Source: Candolleomyces eurysporus (Eukaryota; Basidiomycota; Agaricomycetes; Agaricales; Psathyrellaceae). From it: a stretch of 64,000 bases of DNA. The notes below the pieces were generated by a model. That model ran no database searches, was not told the origin of the DNA, and saw only the letters and a list, made by a program, of their open reading frames with translations. Position 1 is the stretch's first letter. Every line of letters begins with the position of its first letter. The stretch spans positions 1 through 64,000 of the forward strand of contig JANBPK010001046.1 of NCBI GenBank assembly GCA_027579435.1, read 5' to 3'. The translations under genes and the position numbers were made by a program. Positions 48,831-60,624 of this stretch are shown here, piece after piece.

Positions 48831-49042
48831 TAAATCGTTATAAAGGTGGCATATCGGACTCAGATTTATTGCCGAACGACTCCCAGCTCACACTAACCAA
48901 CCCAGAGCCTCCTCTGGAGCTCGTACTTGAGCATTCCGGCAGCAACTGGCTAAACACCCGCCTTCTCGTCCAAGTTATCCCATGGTTCAAGTTATCCACC
49001 GTCGGCACGGAAAGGAATGTCACCGAAATAACGGACCTTCAA

Positions 49043-50478
49043 CACTACGCGCCCCGAGTCGGGTTAAAGCAACCCGCGAGACGGATTCAACCCGTTTGGC
49101 GGCTCACTGCTGGTGAATCTAAAAATAGATGGCGGGTTATCAGTCAGGTTGAATTTTCCTGTTGCGAGACGGGGATTTGTTGCATTGGGAAACGGGTTAT
49201 TGGGCTGACAGGGAATTTTGCCTGGAACAACGGGTGAATGATTGTGTCTCCAATATAGCCACCAATGTGGCGCGAACTTACAGCAATAAACTACCTTTTA
49301 AAACCCACAATTTTTCATGAGTACGAAGCTGCAGCATAGCTAAAACTTGGCAAACAACTTTGGCGGGCGATATATTTGGCCAAATAGCGAGTACAAATAA
49401 CGAATCTGGCGAGCGATCGTCAACCACAACTCCATCCTTCCTCTCACCGTATATCAATCTTCAACTTCTATCCAATATGTCACAACCCGCCTTTATTACC
49501 GCAACTCCCAGAACCTGCCAAAACCACCCCCAAATCGTCTAGTCCCCGCCAAGCCCGCTGCGTTATCGCCACAGGTCACCACCCAGGTAGTGGCGGACAC
49601 ACTCGCTGGGAAACACCACAGAGCAAGGGAAAAGGCAGAGCGCATAGTACCGCCGAGAGCAGTGGTGCCAAAGTAAGTGGGCAGTTGAGCCAAGGTGATT
49701 CTGTCCGAGCTTGACGCACTGTCGCTGCAGATCAGCCGTTGGGAGAAAGCTTGCTCCGGCTCTTAACAAGGCATTGTCAAGCAGCACGGGCTCGTCATCT
49801 ACGGACACCAGGAGGCCCCTGCATGCTCGCAAGTATAATGTCCTTCCTCATGGCTTCTATGATAGCTCAATCACCCAGCCTACTTGTAGATTCCCTCTTC
49901 AATCATCACCGATTCTTTTGACCCCGTTCACCCGTACATCCATCATCTTTCGCCCTCGCGTCACCACTTTACTTATTTTGTTGAGCTTTGAGACGGTACC
50001 TCGACATGATGATAATCTTCTACTCCCTCTTTCAGACAGACTAGCTATTGATACTATATTCATGTTACCTAGTACTATTCAAGAAATGATATCTCGTACA
50101 GCATTAGTTGATATCACCGTAAATCAAATTAATTTCACCCGTAGAGTGAATTGATTCTACCTGCGAATTCACCCATCAGCCTGCCGGAATATCAACCCGT
50201 GAAACGAGCTAAAAACACTAGAATTACAGGTAAAACTCACGCGCATCTACCTGTGAATTTAACCCACAAGACGAGGCAAATCAACCCGCCCAGTGACCTG
50301 GCCCCGGCGGATTGTTTGTAACAAAAATCGGGTGAAGATTCCTAGGAGTTCACCCGTCACCAATAACCCGAATGTACCCAGTCAGACGGGTTATCAATCC
50401 CAGTCAGCCGAGGTTTGGCAAACCGGCCGGGCGGGTGACCGCGTCGGGTGGTTTTAACCCGACGCGGAGCGCCTAGTG
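49043..50478. mobile_element. non-autonomous CACTA (EnSpm/CMC-type) DNA transposon, 1436 bp
   Basis: The left end reads CACTACGCGCCCCGAGTCGG and the right end, reverse-complemented, CACTAGGCGCTCCGCGTCGG; both continue GTTAAA.C.ACCCG, about 28 of 33 positions equal. The element is flanked by CAA at 49040-49042 and CAA at 50479-50481, the 3-bp target duplication typical of CACTA elements. Subterminal regions are full of short cgggtt/aacccg repeats (for example 49060-49200 and 50150-50460), also typical of the group. No transposase-like frame is present inside, so it would need an enzyme in trans. It sits inside the foreign segment that splits block U2. Confidence 0.85.
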
Positions 50479-50481
50479 CAA

Positions 50482-51101
50482 ACGAATGAAGTTATCGCCG
50501 CGGTTCGCAGACCGATTCTTTGGGGAAGCGAGAAAGTCAAGTTCGCTCGTAGGTTTGGTGGCAAGTCAGTCAAGAGAAGCGATTGGATACAAGATATCCA
50601 GTTGCCCAACGAATAGTTACTTCAACCTTTACTTCTTTCGGCGAAGACTGGGGTCGAGCTCATGCGAATCTTTCCTGATGCACTACGACTCGTTCGATAC
50701 ANTTTTTTATTTTTGAATCTTGGACTGATTATCTTTCAACCTATGGGGACAATTTCACTTTCTCGGCCCAAGAGTTGGATTCGTTACGAATCTAGAGGAT
50801 GTCATTTTCCTGCTGCCCGATCCCCCAAATCAGTGTTTCATCATATCTCCCAGATTAAAGTGGACTAATGACAGAGTGTTGGCCTGCATGATTGGCATGA
50901 CTTGTATTGCTGTGGATGCTCAAGATCGGGGATTCTCGCTGATCGAGGCACTTGCACCGGCAATGGAACACCATCTCATCACATCTGGTGGCGTCTCACA
51001 GCGCTCTGAAGCTCATCCCTAATACTTAGGTTACAGTAGAATCCATATCGATTACATCAATGTACTCAAAACTCGCAAAAAGGGATTGATATGTAGAGGG
51101 T
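50482..51101. other. no recognisable gene; N at 50702
   Basis: A plus-strand frame at 50486-50716 has no motif. Nothing supported between the transposon and the pseudokinase. Confidence 0.4.
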
Positions 51102-52219
51102 TCAATTCCGACGGAAAGAAAAACCGGTTGAGGAATCAAGCATGGTCTTGCGGGAGTGGACCGTCCGTCTACCAAAGGTAGTTGTATTGTCGAGATCCAC
51201 AAACCAGGATCGGTCAAAGTCAATGACCCGCCATCGGTGGACAATGCCATGCCTTTGACAGGTTTGCTGGGAACTGGCGGGTCCATCGTAGGAAAGGACG
51301 TTCCAGGGCGATAGGTTCTCGTGAAGGACTCCGCAAACTGCGATGTCGTCGAACACAGCGACAACATCCTCCCTAGGTAGGACAGGTCAAACTCGGAATT
51401 GACGGGAGCCATTGATCAGTACTTGCTTGTCTTTAGCTGTCCGTGTTCCGTCGCATGGCTTCCCAAGCAAGTCCATGACCAGAACAGCGAGGGTAGGGTT
51501 CTCATCGTCCCTTTGCCAGGTATTCCATGGAGAGCCTTGCTTGAAACCGGCCAGATCTGAGATGTATTGCTGCGCAATAGGCCTGTCATCGGGAAGCCAA
51601 TCCGGAGACGGGCAGCTCCATGTCGGAGCTCTACCGTCAGTAGCTTTAAAGGTGTGTATTCTCTCGTCCCAAGGGACGAAGGTGACACCCGGATGGCCAG
51701 GTTGCTCATCCATGGTGGACGAGAAGAAACCGTGGCAGCGAGGACCGACGTCCCTTGGCAGGAACCCGTGAGTCGCTCGTAGACCCAAGCTTCGCGAGCT
51801 AGACTACGGCAGAACTCCTTTTTCGCGAACTTGAGACACACAGTCTCTGGAAGACTTGAACGTATGTCCTCGCCACTTTTGGCCGCAGACACGACCTGGG
51901 CGGAAAAGGTAGTACCTATCCGACCTTCGGCAATACGTGTTTGAAGGGCGAGCTCCAGGCAACCGTCAGCTTTGGAAATGTTCTTCGGTGCCCAGGTATC
52001 AGGTGCAGGACGAAGCGTTTCTTGTTCCCAAGCAGGACAGGGAAACGATGGAGCCACGTTGAATGAGAACGACTCTGGCTCTCCTGAGTGAAGCCCACAT
52101 CCATGGATGAGTAGGGTCGAGAACATTGAACGGAAATTTGCGTCTCGCGGTGGCTGTGGTCGGCTGGTTCGGAGGTTGCGGACAAGGTCAAGTTCTACGG
52201 GCCCTTTTGTGGGAGGCAT
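51102..52219 (-). pseudogene. protein-kinase-like gene, frameshifted, catalytic Asp missing
   Basis: The minus-strand start at 52219 gives MPPTKGPVELDLVRN and then a domain with ETVCLKFAKKEFCRSLAREA, an alphaC-like region, and WVYERL. Then the frame changes (between about 51750 and 51780) to GFLPRDVGPRCHGFFSSTMD, which continues to MDLLGKPCDGTRTAKDKQ. After a small intron (about 51418-51369) the last exon reads VFDDIAVCGVLHENLSPWNVL, the catalytic loop, and RVIDFDRSWF, the metal-binding loop, ending at 51102. In related basidiomycete kinase-like proteins the loop is H.D....N; here HEN replaces H.D, so the catalytic Asp is absent. Frameshift and missing Asp together indicate a dead kinase or pseudokinase. 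Family name not certain. Confidence 0.6.
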
Positions 52220-52599
52220 CGATCAACTGTCAACGGTCACGTGTCCGCCCCCACGGTTACTCTTCTCCCTCTACTCTACATCTCGTACCCGTTTTCTCAT
52301 GCTTGAGTTTCTGTGAACCCCCCTACAGGACGGATTCGAAGGCGGGGGCTCGGCGAACGAGACTTTCTAGAACAATCACTGCTCTTCCTCCCACTGTCAA
52401 TCCTAATACCTATTGCTACTCATTGACCCTGTCATCTGTTGGCTGTCGAGGTCGTCTTAATCCATACATATCGGACCTATGTCAACCGCATAGACCACCT
52501 TCCGAGATCTCATACTTATACTCTATACACCTTTTCAATGCATTCTTCACCATTCGTCGTTTATCAACCATCCTTTCGTGCTACAACTTTGTGGTAGAT

Positions 52600-53103
52600 C
52601 TACCCATCCAAATAACTGCCATAGAGGCAGGCGGGTAGCAGCTGCTTCATGATGTATGGTACTCTGGACAACATGAGACTGTTAAACGGAAACCCTCCGA
52701 TGCTCGCGCGCGCTCCATTGAAGGAATCTAATGTCCATTGACCCGTGCTTGTTACTTCGAGACTATAAGTTGTCGTTTTCGCACCGGGTCGCGTGTTCAA
52801 CTCTAGATCTCCAGATACAGGCAGCAGGGAAGTTGGAGAACGTAGGGAAAATGGTCTTGCTGTGAGCGTATTCATATCAAAGAAGACAAAAACAAAAGCA
52901 ACATCGTTTACTAGGTTCGTGTTTGGTTGGCCTGAGATCTTCTCTGCACTGAGGGCTTCGCATTCTTGGCCTGAATGTATCATACCATCACAGATACTTC
53001 GCTTTCTGGCATCCCACCTATAATCTATTCCACCAGCAATTTGCAATTGTACGACGACGCCGCATCTGTTCGTCTTGCCCTGACTAATAACATATATGCA
53101 CAT
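52600..53103 (-). CDS. hypothetical protein of 167 residues
   Basis: A single open frame with no introns needed. It has no signal peptide, no membrane segment and no motif I recognise; a strand-rich segment GDLELNTRPGAKTTTYSLEV is the most protein-like part. It lies inside the segment that interrupts block U2. It may be a real small gene, an exon of something larger or chance. Confidence 0.25.
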   Translation of the reverse strand: MCIYVISQGKTNRCGVVVQLQIAGGIDYRWDARKRSICDGMIHSGQECEALSAEKISGQPNTNLVNDVAFVFVFFDMNTLTARPFSLRSPTSLLPVSGDLELNTRPGAKTTTYSLEVTSTGQWTLDSFNGARASIGGFPFNSLMLSRVPYIMKQLLPACLYGSYLDG

Positions 53104-53159
53104 ATGTTGGGCTCCAACCCACGATGAAGATAATCAATCAACTAGTCTCGCGAACCAAG

Positions 53160-54581
53160 TTCTCGACGGGGGTAATGAAGTACCCCCAAACGAGCCTGCT
53201 CACTCAACTTAGATACTGTTTCCCAACAGATCGCAAATATCGGAGCCTCGACAACACCTTCAATATGCGTTGCCATTCAACACAATTGCGAGCGCTGGTA
53301 CGGTTCGAACATTGTCCGGTAGTGCGACAACAAGCAATTCGCCTAGTAATCCGGCAATCCTAATACTCGACTGCAGAACGAGCAGTGCCACTGAAAAGAC
53401 ATTGGACCTTGACGCTTGTGTGCATGAAGTGACGCCTATTTACTCGAAAATTTCTCCTCAGACGTCATCGTACCTTCTCTGTATGCTTCGGTACTGGTTG
53501 AACGTCGCCTGTTCGGACAGTCCAGATCTAGCGCGAATATCATCGCGCGAAAGCTCAACGACATAAGCCATTTCTCGTCAGAAAATGGGCTGTAAGACCC
53601 GTATAGATACCGCAGCACCCTGGCTTCATTCACTTCTCAAGCGATAGACATCGATGCGTACGGTTGAATCAGCTCTCCCGTACGTATGTCTTCGAGTCCG
53701 TCACGGACGCCAAGAAAGTACGCAGATAAGATTCCTCGACGGATCTAATCTCCCTGATGAATTGATGGGGTCAACGATTGGCTGAAGGGGTTCGTTAGCT
53801 CGAAAAGTAGGACTAGGATTTGGTTCAAAGTTGAAGTTCAGATGAGCCTGGCGATGCTTTATATAGCAGAATTGTTTTACTTTTATTTCATTGCATGCTA
53901 TTGACGTCTTCGAATTCATCGTCGATAATAGCGATCCCATTAACCATTAGATCAGAAGAACCCACTCGCAGGTCCGACCCGCTCCGAGTCACCGCAGATG
54001 TCGTACTTTACGTTCCTGCTGCCAACTCTAGTGGTAAATCTCCAAATCTCACCGCCCAACTGTTTTTGTCAAAGTGCTTGCAATCCACTAGACAAGTCCG
54101 AGCGCCAAGTCAGCAAACTAACTGGGGCGGGACTCCGAGTCGCTCCCATGTAACGTCCTCCATTGGCATGCGTTCTGTCTATGATGAAAGTGCTGGAGGA
54201 CACGTATCGCGTCTCGTACAGCCTGCACTCCATTCACCCACATGGACACGGACGAAGAAGACTAATGACCTAGGCTTGATTACTCTTGCGACACTGTGTG
54301 GAGGGGCTCTTCGAAAAACCTATTCCAACTCCTTTACAAATTCTCCGTCAACAACTCTTATCGTCTTCTTCCGAAAATGGACTATACTGCCTACGGATTC
54401 ATTATTCTGGTTCCCATCTCCATCTATTTTACGTTGGATTGAATGGGGAGCTTGTAACCCTGTCTACTTGGACTCCACTATAAATTCTCGATGCGTTCTG
54501 GCCTTTGAAGTACCATCATTAGGATTTCTCTCCTCTTCTTTGGTCCTCTCTCTGAACACATCAACACCAGTTCGGTCTAGT
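53160..54581. repeat. upstream block U2, right part
   Basis: Continues the match to U1 (43020-44393), up to the start codon of P450 3. A piece of about 46 bp near 53790-53840 is inverted relative to U1 (43585-43632). TATAAAT at 54479-54485 is the likely core promoter of P450 3. Confidence 0.75.
54479..54485 (+). promoter_or_regulatory. TATA box of P450 3
   Basis: TATAAAT, about 97 bases before the ATG at 54582, at the place homologous to TATATAT in front of P450 2. Confidence 0.45.
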
Positions 54582-57150
54582 ATGCTCACGCCAATCGCCC
54601 AGATCGCGTTGATCACTGCCGGGACCTGGGTTTTTTGGCGCACTTTGCGACGTGTCTTCACCAAGAACCCCCTGGACAACATTCCTGGACCATCTAGCAA
54701 GTCTTTCCTCGCAGGTATGTCCTGTCATCTCTCTGCAATTCTCGGTTCCTTGTTAATTCGGAGCTAGGACATTTCGAACATCTTTGGAGCCCTACCGGCT
54801 GGGAGTTCCATAAAACCATCTCAGAGAAATGTAAGGAGTGATGAGACCTTCACTATCGCTTGCTTTGATAACGAATGTTTCATGTACCAGATGGTGGTGT
54901 TTTAAAACTTGATGGTGCTTTTGGGGTACGGATTTCGTATCCATCTTTCGTCGCTACGTTGATACTGACCATCTCACCAGGCAAAGACACTCTACGTTTA
55001 TGACCCCAAGGCTCTTCATCATATTTTGGTCAAAGTACGTTCTGATCGCATTATCGTTCGTCGACATTTTGAAGCTAATCACTATTCTTAGGATCTCTAC
55101 ACTTTCGAAGAAGATGAAGGTTTCACTGTGTACGTCTCTATCGCATTATCAAAAGCACGATCTTTCCGATTGAATTTTATACAGTGGCGCCGACCTCTCC
55201 TTCGGCAAAGGTCTCTTCGCTACCACTGGTGACCGACACCGTAAGCAGAGGAAAATGTTGAACCCCGTCTTTTCGATTGCCCACATGCGTGAGATGGGTG
55301 AGTTACCTCCATTTGTAAGCTGGCGTATCCTGAATGAACCTCCTTGTCTCTAGTTCCTATCTTCTACGACGTCGCTGAGAAGGTAAGAATCCAGACTGTC
55401 TAAAGACATTCGGATCAGTGGCCTGACCTGGAATAGTTGCAAGACACCTTCTTGAAGAAAGTTTCCAAAGGACCGCAAGAGGTGAGTGAGATATTATTGA
55501 GTCTTTGTAGGTATTCCTAACTTCAGATTATAGATCGATGTGACCCACTGGATGGCGAGAACCGCTTTGGAGCTCATCGGCCAAAGTGGGCTAGGATACA
55601 CTTTCGACCCATTGACGGAAAACGCTCCTGAACATCCGTATGTCACAGCTGCGAAGATGTACATGTACGTCCCTACTAAGCACTCCCAAACTTTCTGCGC
55701 CCTCTGCTGAACCAATGGCTATCGTATTCACAGTCCTGTTTCCAACACCATGATGACATCTCGTTTCTACCTCCTCCCCATGCTCAACAAGATCGGGACT
55801 CCAGCCTTCCGTAAATGGGTCATGGACATCGTTCCTTGGAAGAACCTTCACGATATTCGCGATATCATCAACACAATGAACGAGACTGCAGTTGAAATCA
55901 TTGAGTCTAAGAAGAGGGCTATCGAAGCCGGAGACGATTCGATCGCTCGGCAGGTTGGACGCGGAAAGGATGTTATTAGTACACTCAGTACGTGCCATTT
56001 CGGCCCGTTGGCCTGTTAGAAGAAAAGATCACGGATGCTGATGACTTGTTATGCTTTTAGTCAAGGCAAATATGGAAGCGAATGAGGCGGATAGACTTCC
56101 GGATGAAGAGCTTCTTGGGCAAATTTCGTACGTTATCACTCCTTTCATTGTCGTTTTCTAGTCTCACTCCGACTGTACTACCTAGGACTCTCACTTTCGC
56201 AGCAACCGACTCCACCTCGACTGCTCTCTCCCGAACCATGCACGTCCTCTGCGAACACCAAGATGTACAAGACAAGTTGCGAGCAGAGATTAGGAAAGCG
56301 CATGAGGAGCATGGGCCGCGCTTGCCGTACGATGTGATTGTCTCGCTTCCGTTGTTGGATGCTGTCTGCAGAGAGACGCTTCGTTTGTACGTTCATTTCC
56401 CTGCTTTAGTTCGCACTATATTCTAGCACTTACTGATCACGGCCAATAGGTACCCACCTGTGTCTACAATTCTTCGAGAGTGAGTACAATCCAGACTCGT
56501 GGCCGATCGGTGAGACTGAATCTAGAATATTTATAACAGAACACGCTCAGACGCCATCCTCCCCTTCTCGAAACCCATCATCGGGAAGGACGGGAAAGAA
56601 ATGACAGAAGTGCTCGTACCCAAAGGGACGAAAGTCTTCCCATCGATCCTGGGTTCGAATAGGAATCCGGATGTCTGGGGATCTGATGCGTACGAGTGGA
56701 AACCCGAGAGGTGGCTGGAGGGACTACCGGAGAGCGTAACCGGGTCGAAGATTCCTGGAATTTATTCGCATTTGTTAGTACCACCCCTTTCTTTCTTCGT
56801 GCCTTCGTTCATAGGAAGCATTGTTTACTGATTCGCACTGCTACATTGCAGGATGACGTTCATCGGAGGCGGACGCGCGTGCATCGGATTCAAGTTTTCG
56901 CAGTTGGAAATGAGTATGTGCCTTCCTCTCTCCCTCTGCCCTCTCTCTTTTTCCATTGAAATCGATTCACTAATATAAATTCGAACATCAACATTGTACA
57001 GAGATCGTCATGTGTCTCCTTCTCGACAAGTTCCGATTCGAACTCCCGAAGGATAAAGAGATTTATTGGCAGATGGCTGCACTGACCACCCCAACTGTCA
57101 ATGGGAACCCAAAGCCTCAGCTGCCGTTGGTTGTTAGTTTGGCTGCTTAA
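54582..57150 (+). CDS. cytochrome P450 monooxygenase 3
   Basis: Same exon structure and almost the same sequence as P450 2, including introns. It starts MLTPIAQIALITAGTWVFW, with NIPGPSSKSFLAG after the anchor. Later come GDRHRKQRKMLNPVFS, VSNTMMTSRFYLLPMLNK, FAATDSTSTALSR, ETLR, WKPERWLEGLP and the heme loop FIGGGRACIG. Every junction I checked stays in frame, so both duplicates look functional. Differences are scattered substitutions and a shorter loop (IPVSNTMMT against VPISTTGTMMT). Likely an endoplasmic-reticulum enzyme with a substrate close to that of P450 2. Confidence 0.9.
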
Positions 57151-57924
57151 ACTCGTCCGGGAAATAGAATACGTTTTCTTTTTTCCTCTCAGTGTACGTC
57201 GCTACATATAGCTTAGACTTCGCTTGTGACCGTGTCCTTCCTTTCTTTTAAGTAGCGAGCAGGCTTACCCTCGTTCGATCTACATACATATGCCTCTCCA
57301 ATATACATTCTCATCTCATCTGCTCAAAAAGGATTGCACCTTGGAAGTGAAGATGGAATGTAGCAAATAGTATTATACGTTCCACAGCTCAGTATCAAAT
57401 CAATCCCTAACCAGACAAAAGTGAGACGTAAGACTCTGGAAAGGTGATCCAGCCACCTCGAAGCCTAAAAGCCTAAAACNAAAAACGACACGGCGATCAT
57501 CCAAATTCATCGAGGGATCATCTATACCCCGGCAGAACGACGATCAACGTCACCGTAAGTATGTAAGTGACCTTACATACCAGCAATCCTTGAACGGCCG
57601 CAGGACATCCTGCATCTAGAACAACCTAAGCGCGTCGAAGATAAAGTTGGGGGACCTGTCATCGACAAAACAAGACGATCGTTAACCGGCGGGTGGGTGG
57701 ATCGTCGGCGTCCGTTGATCAGCAATCATCATCATCATCATCGACAAAAATGGGTTGGGAAAAGGGGTAGGAGAGGATGGAGTTGAAGGGGAAAAGGAAG
57801 TCGGGTTTCCTTATATGTATGTGATTCGGAGAACCCGAGGTTTATCCTGACTTGGAAGTCGAAACGATTTGGTTGCATAGAGGGAAAAGGGAGCGAGGAA
57901 GAGAGCGATTTGAAGGAAGGAGAC
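57151..57924. repeat. 3' flank of P450 3 and spacer copy 2
   Basis: From 57385 it matches spacer copy 1 (47690-48240). The N at 57480 is extra relative to copy 1. A possible last exon of the lyase could extend into this region. Confidence 0.7.
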
Positions 57925-60568
57925 TCACAGGAACCTATCCCCAGACGACCCAGAGATGACGTTGATCTCGATAGTGTTCGTGCCTGCGACAAGGGTACCC
58001 GAGGCTATTCCGTTCAAGGATGCAGAAGTTAGTATTGCTGAATGAAGAGTATTTCGGCAGAATGAGAAGAGGAGGAATGCTCACGGATGTTAATGGTGTA
58101 CCGGATGTTCTGCATATATTACAACGGGTACAATCAGTAAACCTAAGTTGGGTGGGATACTCAGAGAAACAAAGACGTACGTTTCCTCTCCAAGTCCCGC
58201 GCGTTACACCTCTCGAGTTGGGCTGATTGGGGGCGGACGGTGCGGGTCCTGTCCAGTTGTTCACCTTGACTTGGGGTCGGCCGCCTGTCATCGCAATTCT
58301 TTAAAATTCCTTGCCCCGAGGGAGAGTCGAAGAAACGAGCTCACCAGCAAACGCGTTTGTCGTCGCGATTTCCAAAGTTCTCGCACCGACTGATATCGTC
58401 GAGAACCATCAATCCACGAAAGAGTGCGATGAAGGGAATGCTTACGCTGGTTGGAATTTAAGTTAAACTTAATCGTGAGAGGACCGATGGCTTTGAACAC
58501 CGCCATAGGGAAATTCGCGATCGAGTCTCCAACTGTGAAGGTGGCGGGGCCCCATGACCTCATCCGGGCGTCGCTTGGGCTGTCGAGCAGGGAATCAGCC
58601 ATTGCGAGAGCAAGACGCAGGAGCGACTCCGGACTCACTGCATCGTTTCGATTTTGCTGTTCAAAAAAGAAAGAGAAATATATCTGTGAGTATCAATGTA
58701 ACGTTGACGATGCAAACGGAACGTACTCTGCATTCAAGAACCCCCTAGGCGTCCCATCGAAATCGCCCAACTGCCATATCACACTCCGGTTCTTCAAATG
58801 AGAATGTCGTAGGTTATTTAATTTTGACGCACCCGTTATGTTGAATGGGAAGGGGATAGGCACTCACGTCTTCAGCTGAAGCGATATTCGAAGTTAAAAC
58901 TCCTCCAGCAGTCACAGTAACAGACTTGGTCGCAACACCAAGCTCGGCCTTGTACAAAGTCATAGTGTAGGTTCCGGGTTTCATGTAGGGACTGGTGAAG
59001 CGGCCGTTGGAGTCTGTGCGAGTCCTACAGAGAGCAACACACCACCAGTCGGTCAGTTGGGCATTAAATCAATCGCTCAGAAGGGTATCGTAGAGGATCC
59101 TGTACGCACCAATACTGAGCCGCACTGTTGCTAAACCCGACCACCTGCAATCCCGCGAATTTGGATGGTACGCCGGAGGAGGTGCCGATGACGCGACCTC
59201 TGCCGGATTGGGGTACGAGGCCTTTGACGCTGAGGCCTTCCCAGAAGAGGGTGTCTAAACAAATCGTTCGATAGAGCGCCGAGTTCGGGTAAGTCAGTAA
59301 CTCGAGAAAAAATCAAAATGGCCGTTTGGAAGGACGTACTGAGGTTGGTGGATGGTTGGGAACCGGTGGTGAACCAGAGTGCGCTGGAGGTTCTGTTAGT
59401 TTGGTAGACTATGAGGGAGATGAGAGGGGACGGACTAGGGACCGTGGAAGCCCATTCTGAATTCTAAGTCTTGGGTTAGCACAGACTTTGGTATGAAAGC
59501 ATCAGGGAAAAGCGGACGTACGTTCGGTTTGGGTATGGCCGGAGTTCTGGATAGGATAGAAGTGATTGTGAGTGGAGGTTTCGCGGTGCGGTGGAGTAAA
59601 CGACGTTACCATGTCTTAATAACGGTCGAAGTCAGATTTAATTCTAACACTCGCGGGAGAGCAGGGGGAAACTTACAATAATACAACTCCTGTTGTGCGC
59701 CTGCAGTCGCCAAATCAGGACCAATTCCATTCAAAATGCTCACGGACCGCGACACTCACTCCCTTGATTATTGATGTCCCTAAAGAACGGACCACCAGAA
59801 GCACTTTCATATNCCCGTCCCGGGGATGATCATCCACACACCAATCCCATTCCCAGTCACTCCATGGATCTGGTCGTCAATGAATTGACGAGAAGAGTAG
59901 AACTTGGACCTAGTTTGCGAGTTGAGGTTGAAGACATCGCTGCCTTCAATGATGCTCCCGCCGTTGACGTCTGAGGCGACATAACCATTGGGGACGGCTG
60001 CACGACGGAGGCGGGCGATGAAACGAAGTTCGCCGACGGAGGGTTCGGCGGTTATGCTTTCGGGCAAGGAGTATAAGCTGGGATCTCTATGACGGTAGGG
60101 GAAGTCGACTTACTGAGTTGCCATATGAATTGCGGGGTCATTGTACCGCGCAACGTAGTAGCTAGAAGAGATTAGGCGGGGAAGGGATCAGGGGTGCGTA
60201 TAGCCGTACTGGGTCAAAGTTCCAGCTTCGCAGGTGATTTTAATGTAGTTGTTATTATTTCCTGTGCGAGTCGCGCTGCAGGTTGCACCAATGCCAGAGT
60301 TGATATGACTCTTCTTGCTGCCAGGATCTTGAACCTAGGGCGTTCATAAGTACATGCTCATTGAAGCACCGGCAAAGCGGCCGACCTCGATGCCGTTGAA
60401 CTTCATGGAAGTGATGTCTCCGGTTGCTTTGTTGACGGTAAACAAGAGACCGGCATTAGTGTCGACATTGATAGAATTGCCAGAGGTGGTGAAGCCAAAG
60501 GCTGCGAACGCAACCTTTGCCAGAAGGAGCGATTGTAAGGACAGTAGGAAGGAACGTTGTAAACGCAT
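57925..60568 (-). CDS. rhamnogalacturonan lyase, polysaccharide lyase family 4
   Basis: Eighteen exons on the minus strand, beginning 60568-60386, 60334-60210, 60161-60114 and 60056-59760, and ending 58109-58085 and 58037-57929; about 527 residues. The signal peptide [22 protein letters not shown] precedes [17 protein letters not shown]. Family-4 features: [86 protein letters not shown], a fibronectin-like middle domain ([39 protein letters not shown]) and a carbohydrate-binding C-terminal domain ([44 protein letters not shown]). It cleaves the rhamnogalacturonan I backbone of pectin by beta-elimination. Exon 6 is only 5 nt (59614-59610). The N at 59813 is an extra character. The last codons are uncertain: CTG-TGA could be the stop or a donor to one more exon. 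Confidence 0.88.
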
Positions 60569-60615
60569 CGCGAGGACGGAAAAAATGTTTTGAGGGCCCC
60601 ATGATTCGAACAGAA

Positions 60616-60624
60616 CCTTTTATA
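60616..60624 (-). promoter_or_regulatory. TATA box of the rhamnogalacturonan lyase gene
   Basis: TATAAAAGG on the minus strand, 48 bases upstream of the start codon, a strong consensus match. Both lyase relics lack this region. Confidence 0.6.

Noticed and set aside
48734..49237. Plus-strand frame of 167 codons
   Set aside because: It runs from block U2 into the left end of the CACTA element and its partner in U1 is not open, so it is chance.
50036..50480. cgggtt/aacccg repeats as a CRISPR-like or satellite array
   Set aside because: Units are irregular in spacing and orientation and lie in the subterminal part of the CACTA element, where such repeats are expected.
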